From: Candidatus Omnitrophota bacterium
GTDB lineage: Bacteria; Omnitrophota; Gorgyraeia; Aquiviventales; Aquiviventaceae
Direction of reading: 5' to 3'
DNA: 44,947 nt
Assembly: GCA_016209275.1 (NCBI GenBank)
Contig: JACQWM010000040.1
Location: 1 to 44,947 of the forward strand
Positions 25,793 through 33,459 of the stretch are shown here, in pieces (position 1 is the stretch's first letter; every line of letters starts with the position of its first letter). The translations under genes and the position numbers were made by a program. Under the pieces are notes generated by a model. That model was not told where the DNA came from and ran no database searches. It worked only from the letters and a program-made list of their open reading frames with translations.

Positions 25793-26344
25793 TTAGTGGC
25801 TGTGCTGATGCCCTTCTTCGTGATGGTGCTGTGGCTCAGCCTCCGCTTCCCTGTGGTCATGTTGATGGCTCTTGTTGATCACGGGGATAGCGGCCTTGAC
25901 ACCAGCGCCTTCAACAAAAACCATCCGGGCCCCGAGATCGGCGGTTTGAGTCACCAAACCGGTGACGACGGTGAGCGTCAGCAAAAAGCCGTAGCGGAAG
26001 GTCGGCTGCTGGGCCTTGTGCCGGAAGCTCCAGCCGGTCAACAGCAGCGCCAGTGGAGCGATCGTGAGGCCGAGTGTCCTGTGCGTCATCATCAGGTGAT
26101 GGATGCGTTCGTTATGCGGGATGCTTTGGGCGGTCAAGCCCGTCACCACTGCGATGAGAGTCCCGGCGGTCGCCAGATACAGGCACGCCCGCCCAGCGAT
26201 ACACGCCGCGCGCCAGTCCAGCACAATGCCGAGACCATACAGGAGCAACGCGCTTGGAAAGAGGGCGATGGGGAAATGGACGAATACCGGGTGCACATTG
26301 AAGACTTCCCGCAGCCCTTGTAGTCCGAACAGTAATGGGTCCAT
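25793..26344 (-). CDS. DUF2231-type membrane protein with His-rich tail
   Basis: A polytopic inner-membrane protein. The N-terminal motif VHPVFVHFPIALFPSALLLYG is the DUF2231 signature. Four hydrophobic helices follow (with CIAGRACLYLATAGTLIAVV, LGLTIAPLALLLTGW and FLLTLTVVTGLVTQTADLG). The C-terminus, about 30 residues, is unusually rich in His (HQHDHREAEAEPQHHHEEGHQHSH), a likely metal-binding tail in the cytoplasm or periplasm. The exact start is uncertain between this ATG and a GTG six bases upstream. The family function is unknown; similar membrane proteins accompany cytochrome and copper genes. Confidence 0.75.
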   Translation of the reverse strand: MDPLLFGLQGLREVFNVHPVFVHFPIALFPSALLLYGLGIVLDWRAACIAGRACLYLATAGTLIAVVTGLTAQSIPHNERIHHLMMTHRTLGLTIAPLALLLTGWSFRHKAQQPTFRYGFLLTLTVVTGLVTQTADLGARMVFVEGAGVKAAIPVINKSHQHDHREAEAEPQHHHEEGHQHSH

Positions 26345-26368
26345 TTCCACCCTGCTGCTCCCAGCGAC

Positions 26369-26473
26369 TCAGTGGCTGTGTCCCGAGTGCCCGTCTCCGC
26401 ACCCGGTCACCATCAGGACCACACTCACCACCATCAACAATGTCGGCCAGTGCCGAAGATACGTCAGGTACAT
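26369..26473 (-). CDS. 34-residue His-rich lipoprotein
   Basis: A very small gene between the two DUF2231 genes. It encodes a hydrophobic signal (LLMVVSVVLMVTGC) with a clean lipobox VTGC, after which the mature lipopeptide would be only about 11 residues: CGDGHSGHSH with three His. The ATG is preceded by AGGAGGAGG, one of the strongest ribosome sites in the window, so translation is likely. The tip would sit on a membrane surface with possible Cu or Zn ligands. I do not know any named family of this kind. Confidence 0.55.
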   Translation of the reverse strand: MYLTYLRHWPTLLMVVSVVLMVTGCGDGHSGHSH

Positions 26474-26486
26474 TGAGTCCTCCTCC

Positions 26487-26957
26487 TTATTTCGTAAACT
26501 GAATCGGTTGCCGGCACGCCGTGCCGCCGGCGTTGTAGTCATAGACCATCCGCCCGCCGAAGTCGGCTCCCACCGTCATCACCCCGATCATCGCGAGCAC
26601 CAGGAGCAGAAACAGCGGTCGGCCCCTCTTGGGAAACGGCCGTGCCGAAATCGCCCAAATGGTGAGAACCGTACAGATCGCTGTGGTCGCCAGCATGTAG
26701 CTCTTGTGCGGCGTCAGCAGCGCGTCGCGGACCGAGAGGGCCAGCATGACGCCTTGTTCCGCGTAGAGACCCGTCGCTACGGCTCCCACCAGAGACAGCG
26801 CACCCAGGATCAGCACCACAAAGGCCGAGTGCGCGAAGCGTTCGCTCTTCAACAGCCACGCCGCCACGTACAGAAGCGCAGCACCGCACAGAAACGCGAT
26901 CGGAAAGTGGATCACAAGCGGATGGACATTCTGTAGGTGCTGCGCTCCGGATAACAT
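26487..26957 (-). CDS. DUF2231-type membrane protein
   Basis: Inner-membrane protein of 156 residues with the signature VHPLVIHFPIAFLCGAALLYVAAWLL near the N-terminus and about four transmembrane helices, ending with the conserved GADFGGRMVYDYNAGG. It is clearly related to the protein at 25793 but lacks the His-rich tail; the two are in tandem around the 34-residue lipoprotein. DUF2231 proteins have been proposed to be associated with heme or cytochrome functions, but the activity is not known. GGAGT precedes the ATG. Confidence 0.78.
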   Translation of the reverse strand: MLSGAQHLQNVHPLVIHFPIAFLCGAALLYVAAWLLKSERFAHSAFVVLILGALSLVGAVATGLYAEQGVMLALSVRDALLTPHKSYMLATTAICTVLTIWAISARPFPKRGRPLFLLLVLAMIGVMTVGADFGGRMVYDYNAGGTACRQPIQFTK

Positions 26958-26962
26958 CGTCG

Positions 26963-27364
26963 TTACTCCACCGACTCGACGGTCACGTAGCGTTGGCCGC
27001 CGTTCTCATAGAGATCACCTTTCAGGGTCACGGGCTCTCCCATCTTGTTGATCACATCCGCCGGATAGCCGGTCTTGTCTTCTTTGGGCAGCACGGTGTA
27101 GAGCTTGCCGGTCCCATCTTCCAGGATGCTGATCGGAATGCCGGCCTTCGCGCAGTCGATTGCGCACTGCTTGTGTCCGGCCCCTTTGGCGTTCATTGCC
27201 ACGTAGCAGAGCGAATCCACCAACTCGCCCTTGATGGTCACCGCTTGCATGCCCTGGCCGTGCGCGTGCTCATGCGCGGCGTGGTCGTGTGCCTCCTCCG
27301 CCCATCCTGATGCTGCACCCACGAGTAACGCGATCCCAACGACTCCTCCTACAACCTGCTTCAT
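26963..27364 (-). CDS. Secreted protein with His-rich start and Cys-rich conserved domain
   Basis: A 133-residue periplasmic protein. A signal peptide (VGGVVGIALLVGAASGWAE) leads to a His-rich stretch (HDHAAHEHAHGQG). The main part (TIKGELVDSLCYVAMNAKG, HKQCAIDCAKAGIPISIL, GKLYTVLPKED) has Cys residues in the pattern C, C-x3-C and looks like a small beta-barrel (OB-like) domain; the form is shared by several metal-cluster neighbours, but I cannot name a family. GAGGGAG precedes the ATG at 27364. Position between the multicopper oxidase and the DUF2231 genes suggests copper handling in the periplasm. Confidence 0.68.
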   Translation of the reverse strand: MKQVVGGVVGIALLVGAASGWAEEAHDHAAHEHAHGQGMQAVTIKGELVDSLCYVAMNAKGAGHKQCAIDCAKAGIPISILEDGTGKLYTVLPKEDKTGYPADVINKMGEPVTLKGDLYENGGQRYVTVESVE

Positions 27365-27397
27365 TCGAACTCCCTCCTCTATTGAGGCCATCCTGGC

Positions 27398-28891
27398 CTA
27401 GTGATGATGCATTCCTTCATGATGCTCCTGTGATCCCATTGGCTCTCTTGATTCAGACTGGCGATTGCCATCTCCTTCTTCCGCTGGCTCTGCCTTCTGG
27501 GGTTTGAGGGTCATGCCGCACTTCGGACAGGAGCCGGGCTCTGACTGTCGGACTTCGGGGTGCATCGGACAGACGTATGCGCCGATCTTCTGCTTGCCGA
27601 AGTCGGGATTGATCGACTCGGCCACCGTGCCCGGTGGGTTGTCGTACCAGCCTCCATCATCCGGCAATTGGATCTGTTTGGTGTAGTCGTCCGCAGTCGC
27701 AAACCGCGGCGCATTCTCGTGGACTTTGAGCACCGTAAACATCCCGCCCATGCCGATCGGTCCGAACGGCCCCTGGCCGCCCATCATCGGCAGCGTATTC
27801 GGTGGGCCGGCCATGTGCTTGGCATGCTCCGCGTGCTCATGCATTCCGGTCTCGCCCATCGCCATGTAGCCGGGCACGAGCGCTTGGATTTTCTCTTCCA
27901 CGCCAGCTTGATTGACCCCGAGGACATTCGGGATGTCATGGCCCATCGCATTCATCGGATGATGCCGCAGATGACAATGTAGCGCCCAGTCGCCGGGAAT
28001 GGCGATGAACTCGTAGTCCCGCGTTTGTCCCGGGCCGATGGCGACGGTGGTTTCCATCCACTGAGCGGTCTCAGGAATATCGCCGCCGTCGGTCGCCACG
28101 ATCGTGAAGGAGTGCCCGTGCATGTGAATAGCATGAAAGTCCTGTCCGACATGGCCCAGCCGGACGCGGACGCGCTCCCCGGGTCTGGCCAAGAGCGGCG
28201 CTGTACCGGGAAAGGCCCGGCTGTTGAAGGTGAAGATATTGAAGTCGGTCATGACATTGGGATCAGGCCTCGCCGTGCCCGGCTGGACGAACCATTCGTT
28301 GAGAAAGATCGCATAGTCACGATCGATCTTATGCGTCGGTCGCTTCGGGTGGATGATAAAAAATCCCATCGCGCCCAGACCGATCTGCACCATCTCATCG
28401 CCGTGCGAGTGATACATCTGCGTGCCATGCTGCTTCAGCGTGAACTCGTACTTGAAGGTGTCCCCTGGCGGGATGGGCCACTGGGTGAGTCCGGCAACAC
28501 CATCCATTCCACTCGGTAAAATCACTCCATGCCAGTGGACCGCCGTCGGCTCGGGCAGCTTGTTTTCTACCAGAATTCGCACGCGATCGCCCTCGACGGC
28601 TTCAATCGTCGGGCCTGGTGTTTGGCCGTTGTAACCCCACGCCTTAACGACCATCCCCGGCGCCATTTCCCAGGTGATCTCTTCCACCGTCAGATGGAAC
28701 TCCTTTGTCCCGTCGACCATCTTCCATGGCAGTGTAGAGCCGTTGAGCGTCACGACCGGGGTGTAGGGCAGGTCCTTGACCGTCTCGGAGGTCAACGATG
28801 TTTGCCCACTGACGACCCGCTGAGCAAGCACCGTCGCCATACTGAGGACGACAACGACCGCTCCAAACAGAATGAGTCGCTTTATGCTCAT
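27398..28891 (-). CDS. Two-domain multicopper oxidase with C-terminal heavy-metal-binding module
   Basis: Periplasmic copper enzyme that would oxidise Cu(I) or organic substrates with oxygen. All four copper motifs are visible: HWHG (119-122), HSH (161-163), HAIHMHGHS (253-261) and HCHLRHHPMNAM (305-316; type 1 ligands Cys306, His311, Met316). The first and last are only about 190 residues apart, so the core is a two-domain type with the type 1 copper only in domain 2, as in trimeric two-domain laccases. After a Met/His linker come a metal-binding loop (YVCPMHPEVR ... CPKCGMTL) and a His tail. The start overlaps the TolC stop (ATGA). It has a Sec-type signal sequence. Confidence 0.9.
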   Translation of the reverse strand: MSIKRLILFGAVVVVLSMATVLAQRVVSGQTSLTSETVKDLPYTPVVTLNGSTLPWKMVDGTKEFHLTVEEITWEMAPGMVVKAWGYNGQTPGPTIEAVEGDRVRILVENKLPEPTAVHWHGVILPSGMDGVAGLTQWPIPPGDTFKYEFTLKQHGTQMYHSHGDEMVQIGLGAMGFFIIHPKRPTHKIDRDYAIFLNEWFVQPGTARPDPNVMTDFNIFTFNSRAFPGTAPLLARPGERVRVRLGHVGQDFHAIHMHGHSFTIVATDGGDIPETAQWMETTVAIGPGQTRDYEFIAIPGDWALHCHLRHHPMNAMGHDIPNVLGVNQAGVEEKIQALVPGYMAMGETGMHEHAEHAKHMAGPPNTLPMMGGQGPFGPIGMGGMFTVLKVHENAPRFATADDYTKQIQLPDDGGWYDNPPGTVAESINPDFGKQKIGAYVCPMHPEVRQSEPGSCPKCGMTLKPQKAEPAEEGDGNRQSESREPMGSQEHHEGMHHH

Positions 28892-30258
28892 GACCCACCT
28901 CCCTCAGGCAACCGGCCGCCGACGGCTCGCTCCAACTCGGCCCGCGCCATCCAATAATCCCGCAGCGCCTCAATGGAGGCCTGCTGCGCGGCGATCTCTT
29001 GCTGTTTGAGCTGCAGGAGCTGGAACGCTCCGATGAGCATATAGTTGAAGTGCCGTTGGGAGGAAGCGACGATTTGGCGACGCAAGGGCAGCAGTCGATC
29101 CTGGTAGCGCTCCACGAGCTGCCGCTGTGCCGCAAGACGGTGAGATGCGATGCGGACCTCTGAACGGACCGCCACTTCAAGGGCGGCCAGTCGATGCTGG
29201 CTCTGCCGCAGCTGCGCCTTCAGCCGTCCGCGTCTCGCCTGCCCCCAATCGAAAATCGGCACTTCCACATCCCACATCGGACCGGTCACCCGGTCGCCGT
29301 CAGGCTCGGTCTCCGTATTGATCGCCGCAACGGTTGCAGGAAGCATCCCAAAGCGAGCCGCGGTCAGTCCGCGTTGCAGGACTTCCAATTCTTGCCGTGC
29401 CGCTGCCAGATCGAGCCGCTCGCGCATCGCCAGCATTTCCAATTCTTCTACCGACGGATCGTGAACAGGAAGAGCCGGCAGGACGGTGGCCACCCACCAG
29501 GTCCCGGTGTCTGAATGGGACAGTCCTAAGATCTTGGTCAGGGCTTCCCGGGCAGCGATCCGTTCAGTTTGAGCGTGAATCAACTCGGTCTGGGCCTCCT
29601 CAGCGGCAGCTTGTTCAGTCGCCAGATCGAAATCCCTGATGTTGCCCGCGTCATACTGCCGTTGGGCCAACTCTGCGGCAGCTTCTGCAGCCTGCAGCAC
29701 GGTGCCTCGCATGGTGACGAGTTGTTCTGTCGCTTGCACGGCGTAGTAGGTCGTTTTGACCTCAGCTAAGAACCGCAGAATGGCATCGGTCACCTGGAGT
29801 TTGATCTGCTCAAACTGGGCGCGAGCCACCCGCTGGCGTAAGGGAAGCAACAAGGTTTCGACCACCGACTGAGCGAGTGCTAATTCCAGGTTTGTCTTGC
29901 CTTCGTCTTCCGGCACCCTGGCATGGCCCGAGAAGACGGGGTTGCTGAGCAGGCTCACTTGGATCGCATCCGCTCGGGCGATCCCTAAGGCTTCCAACGT
30001 CGCTTGAAGCGATCGATTATTCAGCAGCGCAATCTGCACGGCCCGATCAAGGGTCAGCTCTTCACGCAGCAGATCATGGATCCTTTCAGCGACGAGGCCC
30101 GTCGGTGCGCCAGTGTATTGTTGGATGCGCACGCCAGTGCGCTGTTCAATGGTCTTGACCACCTCAGGAAGGCCTGTCTGTCGGGGAATGATCGCGCAGC
30201 CGAAGACCAGACCTGCGCTGAAGACGACCCCAATGAACGCTCTCGCGCTATGCCGCAT
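28888..30258 (-). CDS. TolC-family outer-membrane lipoprotein
   Basis: A 456-residue outer-membrane efflux protein. The signal peptide ends at a lipobox (VFGCAII), so the N-terminus is lipidated, as in CusC/OprM. Two helical-repeat regions of the OEP fold are visible (LDRAVQIALLNNRSLQATLEALG and LEMLAMRERLDLAAARQELEVL). It ends RAVGGRLPEGGGS. It precedes the multicopper oxidase with an ATGA overlap, an arrangement reminiscent of copper-resistance loci in which an outer-membrane protein partners an oxidase. No membrane-fusion protein is linked to it here; it may share CusB or act alone. Confidence 0.88.
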   Translation of the reverse strand: MRHSARAFIGVVFSAGLVFGCAIIPRQTGLPEVVKTIEQRTGVRIQQYTGAPTGLVAERIHDLLREELTLDRAVQIALLNNRSLQATLEALGIARADAIQVSLLSNPVFSGHARVPEDEGKTNLELALAQSVVETLLLPLRQRVARAQFEQIKLQVTDAILRFLAEVKTTYYAVQATEQLVTMRGTVLQAAEAAAELAQRQYDAGNIRDFDLATEQAAAEEAQTELIHAQTERIAAREALTKILGLSHSDTGTWWVATVLPALPVHDPSVEELEMLAMRERLDLAAARQELEVLQRGLTAARFGMLPATVAAINTETEPDGDRVTGPMWDVEVPIFDWGQARRGRLKAQLRQSQHRLAALEVAVRSEVRIASHRLAAQRQLVERYQDRLLPLRRQIVASSQRHFNYMLIGAFQLLQLKQQEIAAQQASIEALRDYWMARAELERAVGGRLPEGGGS

Positions 30259-30345
30259 GAAGCCTCACGTCGTTAATCGCAGAAGACAACTCAGGAAATG
30301 AGGAAAAGCGACGGACCAGGACTCTCACAACCTTGAGAGCCCCAC

Positions 30346-30801
30346 TTAGGTGAGACGTACTGGGGGCGCGTGGTTCGCGTAGGTCGTGCGGTAGAACGGT
30401 CTGACTGATGTCGGTTCTCGCGGAGGAGGGCTTAAGCCGCTTGCCGCACGAATGGGGTCAAGGAGTGAAGTGAGCCACGATGCCCGCACCATGAGAGGAT
30501 GCAGCTGCCATGCCAGATTCGATGTCAGGTGGAACGCTATCTTCGGGCTCGTCACAGCCTGCACTGCCGCGCAACAGGCGTCCGACGCATCCTCGTGATC
30601 ATGCGCCGGCGTTGAAGAAGCGTCGTTGTCCTGATGCTCTGACGCCGTGGCGTGGTGAGAACGCTCGCTGTGCGCGGGATGCGCCGCGACCGCTTCCAGA
30701 TTGCAGTAGTTGCTCGCTCCAAAAAATGCCACACTGCAAAGGATACCGAACCAGGGACTGCTACATTGCTTTCCGCGGCCCATGCTCATTGGGGTTCTCA
30801 T
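30346..30801 (-). CDS. Secreted His/Cys-rich protein
   Basis: A 151-residue protein that is first in the upper copper operon. An N-terminal hydrophobic segment (PWFGILCSVAFFGASNYC) is followed by a His-rich region (AHPAHSERSHHATASEHQ, PAHDHED) and DACCAAVQ with adjacent Cys. The end is Pro-rich (GLSPPPREPTSVRPFYRTTY). Like the protein at 25113 it follows a CsoR-type operator and precedes a TolC gene, but similarity between the two is limited to general composition. Several ATGs occur at the start; the first is used here. Function unknown; periplasmic metal binding is likely. Confidence 0.65.
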   Translation of the reverse strand: MRTPMSMGRGKQCSSPWFGILCSVAFFGASNYCNLEAVAAHPAHSERSHHATASEHQDNDASSTPAHDHEDASDACCAAVQAVTSPKIAFHLTSNLAWQLHPLMVRASWLTSLLDPIRAASGLSPPPREPTSVRPFYRTTYANHAPPVRLT

Positions 30802-30815
30802 GATCTTGTTTTTAG

Positions 30816-30844
30816 TATATACCCCGCCGGGGTACGTTTGTCAA
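30816..30844 (-). promoter_or_regulatory. Upper copper operon promoter with embedded CsoR-type operator
   Basis: Minus-strand TTGACA (30839-30844) and TATATA (30816-30821) are 17 bases apart. A perfect dyad TACCCC-GCC-GGGGTA (30820-30834) fills the right part of the spacer and touches the minus-10. The start codon of the next gene is only about 15 bases downstream of the minus-10. Near-consensus boxes mean a strong promoter that needs a repressor; the dyad matches the CsoR site at 25740 in its core. This links the upper operon to the csoR gene about 5 kb away. Confidence 0.75.
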
Positions 30845-30863
30845 CTTTACCGCATCCCGATGC

Positions 30864-30957
30864 TCAAAACTCCAGGGCGACCCCGGTTCGGATCAGATCA
30901 TCACTTACCCCTGGCAGTCCGAAAGCTGCCCCGACATGGATACACGGCTTCCACGAG
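30864..30957 (-). pseudogene. Possible 3' remnant of an outer-membrane protein gene
   Basis: After the TatA stop, another minus-strand frame reads about 30 codons to a TGA at 30864: it contains GAAFGLPGVSDDLIRTG and ends VALEF. An amphipathic last strand that ends in Phe is the usual C-terminal signature of beta-barrel outer-membrane proteins. The frame has no start or upstream part of its own; the upstream part of the frame is the antisense-free overlap with tatA in another frame. It may be a leftover of a deleted gene at the edge of the copper island. Weak evidence. Confidence 0.3.
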
Positions 30958-31137
30958 TTACGTCTCGTCGGTCTTGGAATGTTCCAGCTCTTTTTCGACG
31001 CTCTTGAGGCCCTTCTTAAACTCCAGGATCGACCGGCCGAACGAGCGGGCAATCTCCGGCAGCCGCTTGGCGCCGAAGAGCAACAGCGCGATCAGCAGGA
31101 CGATCAAGAGTTCCGGAACACCGATCCTTCCGAACAT
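30958..31137 (-). CDS. tatA: Twin-arginine translocase subunit TatA
   Basis: A 59-residue Tat export component: one N-terminal transmembrane helix (PELLIVLLIALLLFGAKRLPE) with the conserved FG hinge, an amphipathic helix (IARSFGRSILEFKKGLK) and a charged tail. The ATG at 31137 has GGAGG upstream with eight-base spacing. It is a stand-alone tatA, not linked to tatC here. Its place at the end of the respiratory operon fits, because the molybdopterin-type and Fe-S subunits of that operon carry twin-arginine signals and need Tat for export of folded, cofactor-loaded protein. Confidence 0.9.
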   Translation of the reverse strand: MFGRIGVPELLIVLLIALLLFGAKRLPEIARSFGRSILEFKKGLKSVEKELEHSKTDET

Positions 31138-31185
31138 CACGCTCACCTCCCTCCTCAGGTTGGCTTCAACCGTCGTCGTGGCGTG

Positions 31186-31521
31186 TTATGGCTGTTCGCC
31201 TTGCACCTCAAAGATCGCTTCAATGACCAAGGGAAGATACCGATAGAGACAACACTCAGCTTGCTCCCGAACGGGGCAGCGGTCCTCGGCAGTCAGGTTG
31301 CCGCACTGGTGGCACACGCGCTCGCGCATGACCGCCTCATAGTCGGCCAGGTTGTCGCTGCGAATCTGGCGAACCATCTGGACCAGCTCCGGGAGGAACC
31401 GGTCGATGCGGCACCCCGCCTCGGTATCGATCACGGAGGTCGGGTCCAGGTTGCGATCGAGGCAGACGGCATGCACCTTGCGTGCCAGGGCGTCCCGATA
31501 GGGCTGTAGTGGGTCGCTCAT
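31186..31521 (-). CDS. Cys-rich cytoplasmic protein of unknown function
   Basis: A 111-residue protein with no signal peptide. The first half is helical (DALARKVHAVCLDRNLDPTS, RFLPELVQMVRQIRSD). The second half contains CHQC and CPVREQAECC in VCHQCGNLTAEDRCP, a pattern that could hold a zinc ion or an Fe-S cluster, and then LYRYLPLVIEAI. I do not recognise it. GAGAGGGGG precedes the ATG. It follows the cytochrome gene by 18 bases, so it belongs to the respiratory operon; a role in cofactor assembly or sensing of redox state is a guess. Confidence 0.7.
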   Translation of the reverse strand: MSDPLQPYRDALARKVHAVCLDRNLDPTSVIDTEAGCRIDRFLPELVQMVRQIRSDNLADYEAVMRERVCHQCGNLTAEDRCPVREQAECCLYRYLPLVIEAIFEVQGEQP

Positions 31522-31539
31522 CAGTACCCCCTCTCGATT

Positions 31540-32076
31540 TTACCAGAGCTTGGCTGCGTCATCCTCAAGCTCGTCATACAGTTCTTGGTATCGCTCAGGA
31601 TATTTCTGCTTGAATTCTTCCAAGAGCTGTTTGCGAAGGGCCTCGAACGCTTCTCGCCGGTCAAGCTTGCGCACCTGCGAGTCGTAGCTAAGGAACTCCC
31701 AGATCTGCCTGGCCTCCACCCCGTTGATTCCTGTCCCGGGCTTGTGCCACATCCGCTTGACGTACTGTTCCCAGAACGGGGGACTCGCCCACTGGGAATT
31801 GATGGGCCGGGCCAAGGTATGACACCTGGAGCACTTCTGGGCGAACAGCCCGTAGGACTGCTGCATCTGGCGTGGATAGGCCGACACGTCGATCTGGTCC
31901 GGCCCAAGGTCGTTGGCGTACGGCCGCTTCGCCGCTTCTTTGACGTCTTCCTCCACCAGTTGCCGTTCCATGAGTCGATCTGGCTCAGCCTCCGGCGGCG
32001 CGGCCGAGACCGAGGTGATCGCAACGCACAGGGTTGCCAGCGTCACAGCCTGCAGACGCTGATGAGCGGCCCTCAT
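31540..32076 (-). CDS. Monoheme c-type cytochrome, paralogue of the one at 37975
   Basis: A 178-residue exported cytochrome. A signal peptide (LQAVTLATLCVAITSVSAA) is followed by a segment with one heme motif CSRCH. Around it the pattern IDVSAYPRQMQQSYGLFAQKC and RPINSQW recurs almost unchanged in the cytochrome at 37975, so the two are duplicates. The Met axial ligand is probably in YVKRMWHK. It lies 13 bases after the NrfD gene; by analogy with the monoheme subunits of alternative complex III it may take electrons from the complex. The C-terminus is a charged helix. Confidence 0.85.
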   Translation of the reverse strand: MRAAHQRLQAVTLATLCVAITSVSAAPPEAEPDRLMERQLVEEDVKEAAKRPYANDLGPDQIDVSAYPRQMQQSYGLFAQKCSRCHTLARPINSQWASPPFWEQYVKRMWHKPGTGINGVEARQIWEFLSYDSQVRKLDRREAFEALRKQLLEEFKQKYPERYQELYDELEDDAAKLW

Positions 32077-32089
32077 CTCGCCTCGCGTG

Positions 32090-33457
32090 TCATCGCCATA
32101 CGCCCCATCGTTCCGTCGCTGGCTGCGCTGCGCCAGCCGGTCCTTCTGTTGGGAGATAGGTCTTCAGCCGCTCCACCGTCTCTGGAATGCCGCGCTCCTG
32201 TCCCTCTCGAATTTCCCAGATCGCAATGACCGGGAAGAGCTTCGCAAAAATGCAATAGAACAAGAGGAACATCGCAAACGCACCCGCTGTGATGGCGCCC
32301 TCGACCCACGTCGGATGGTAGATTCCACCGCGATACGGGAGTCGCGGATTGATCAGCGAGGGCACCACGATCAGAAACCTCTCAAGCCACATGCCGATCA
32401 AGACCAGCACTGAGGCGATGACGGTGCCAGGGATCGACCGTCCTTTCCGCAAGGCCAGGATCGGCACCGGAACCACAAAGCAACACGCCACCATCGTCCA
32501 AAAATAGGGGGCGTACGGTCCGGTGATCTTCGACCAGAAGACCTGCATCTCGTCCGGCTCGTTGCCGTAGAACGTCGTCAGATACTCCGCAAACGTAAAA
32601 TAAAACCAGCAGCAGGCCATGACCAGCAACAACACAGCTAGGTTGTTGAAGTGGATCGGCTTCAGATACGCCTCCAAGCGATAGGCCTTGCGGATCACCG
32701 CCATCGCGATGATGAGGGCGGCGATCCCGGAGAAGATCGCGCCGACGACGAAGTAGGGGCCGAAGATGGTGCTATGCCACATCGGCTGCACCGTCATGGC
32801 GAAGACCCACGAGACCACGGTGTGGACGGTGATCGCGATGGGGATCACGAGCACCGCCATGATCGAGATGGCGACTTCGAGCCAGTGCTGCTGTCGTGGC
32901 GTCCCGGTCCAGCCCAAGGCCAGCAGTCGATAGAACCACCGGCGCTTCGGGACGCGGTCCCTGAGCAGCGCGAGGTCCGGGATGAGGGGCAGATACAGGT
33001 ACAAGGTGCTCGCGGTCAAGTACGTTGTGATGCTCGTCACGTCCCAGAGTAGCGGCGAGCGGAAGTTCGGGTGGAGGAGGACGTTCAGCGCCCGGTCCGG
33101 CCGGCCTAGATCCATAAGGATGTTGCCAGCGCCGATGAACAGCACCAGCACGGTGATCGCCTCCGCCATTCTGGTGATTGGTCGTCGCCATTCCGCCCGG
33201 CACAGCCGGAGGATGGCCGAGATCAGCGTTCCGGCGTGGCTGATCCCGATGAAGAAGACGAAATTGGTGATGTAGATGCCCCAGAATACCGGGCGGTTGA
33301 GACCGGTCATCCCTAAGCCGAACACCAACTGGTGGAGCCAGGCATAGGCTGCCACCGCGATCACCACCAGGAGACAGCCGATCACTGCGAAGAACCCGGG
33401 CGAGAACCGGGTGATGGGGGTGATCAGATCCGACTCCAGGCGGGAGGGTTGGCTCAT
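32090..33457 (-). CDS. NrfD/ActC-like quinone-interacting membrane subunit
   Basis: An integral membrane protein of 455 residues with about ten transmembrane helices. The stretch LGMTGLNRPVFWGIYITNF ... GISHAGTLISAILRL, followed by FRSPLLWDVTSITTYL and WLEVAISIMAVLVIP, is characteristic of the ActC subunit of alternative complex III and of QrcD, PsrC and DmsC relatives, which bind quinol in the membrane. No heme is bound by this family. It follows the Fe-S subunit by two bases, as in complex operons. The direction of electron flow (quinol oxidation or quinone reduction) cannot be read from sequence. Confidence 0.92.
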   Translation of the reverse strand: MSQPSRLESDLITPITRFSPGFFAVIGCLLVVIAVAAYAWLHQLVFGLGMTGLNRPVFWGIYITNFVFFIGISHAGTLISAILRLCRAEWRRPITRMAEAITVLVLFIGAGNILMDLGRPDRALNVLLHPNFRSPLLWDVTSITTYLTASTLYLYLPLIPDLALLRDRVPKRRWFYRLLALGWTGTPRQQHWLEVAISIMAVLVIPIAITVHTVVSWVFAMTVQPMWHSTIFGPYFVVGAIFSGIAALIIAMAVIRKAYRLEAYLKPIHFNNLAVLLLVMACCWFYFTFAEYLTTFYGNEPDEMQVFWSKITGPYAPYFWTMVACCFVVPVPILALRKGRSIPGTVIASVLVLIGMWLERFLIVVPSLINPRLPYRGGIYHPTWVEGAITAGAFAMFLLFYCIFAKLFPVIAIWEIREGQERGIPETVERLKTYLPTEGPAGAAQPATERWGVWR

Positions 33458-33459
33458 CG

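Noticed and set aside
30322-30339. Small inverted repeat CTCTCA-N6-TGAGAG between the TolC and His/Cys-rich genes
   Set aside because: A six-base stem without T-tract or conserved position; too weak to call.
30864-31052. Full open frame of 62 codons overlapping tatA
   Set aside because: The first half is an out-of-frame reading of tatA; only the tail after the tatA stop looks meaningful and is listed as a possible remnant.
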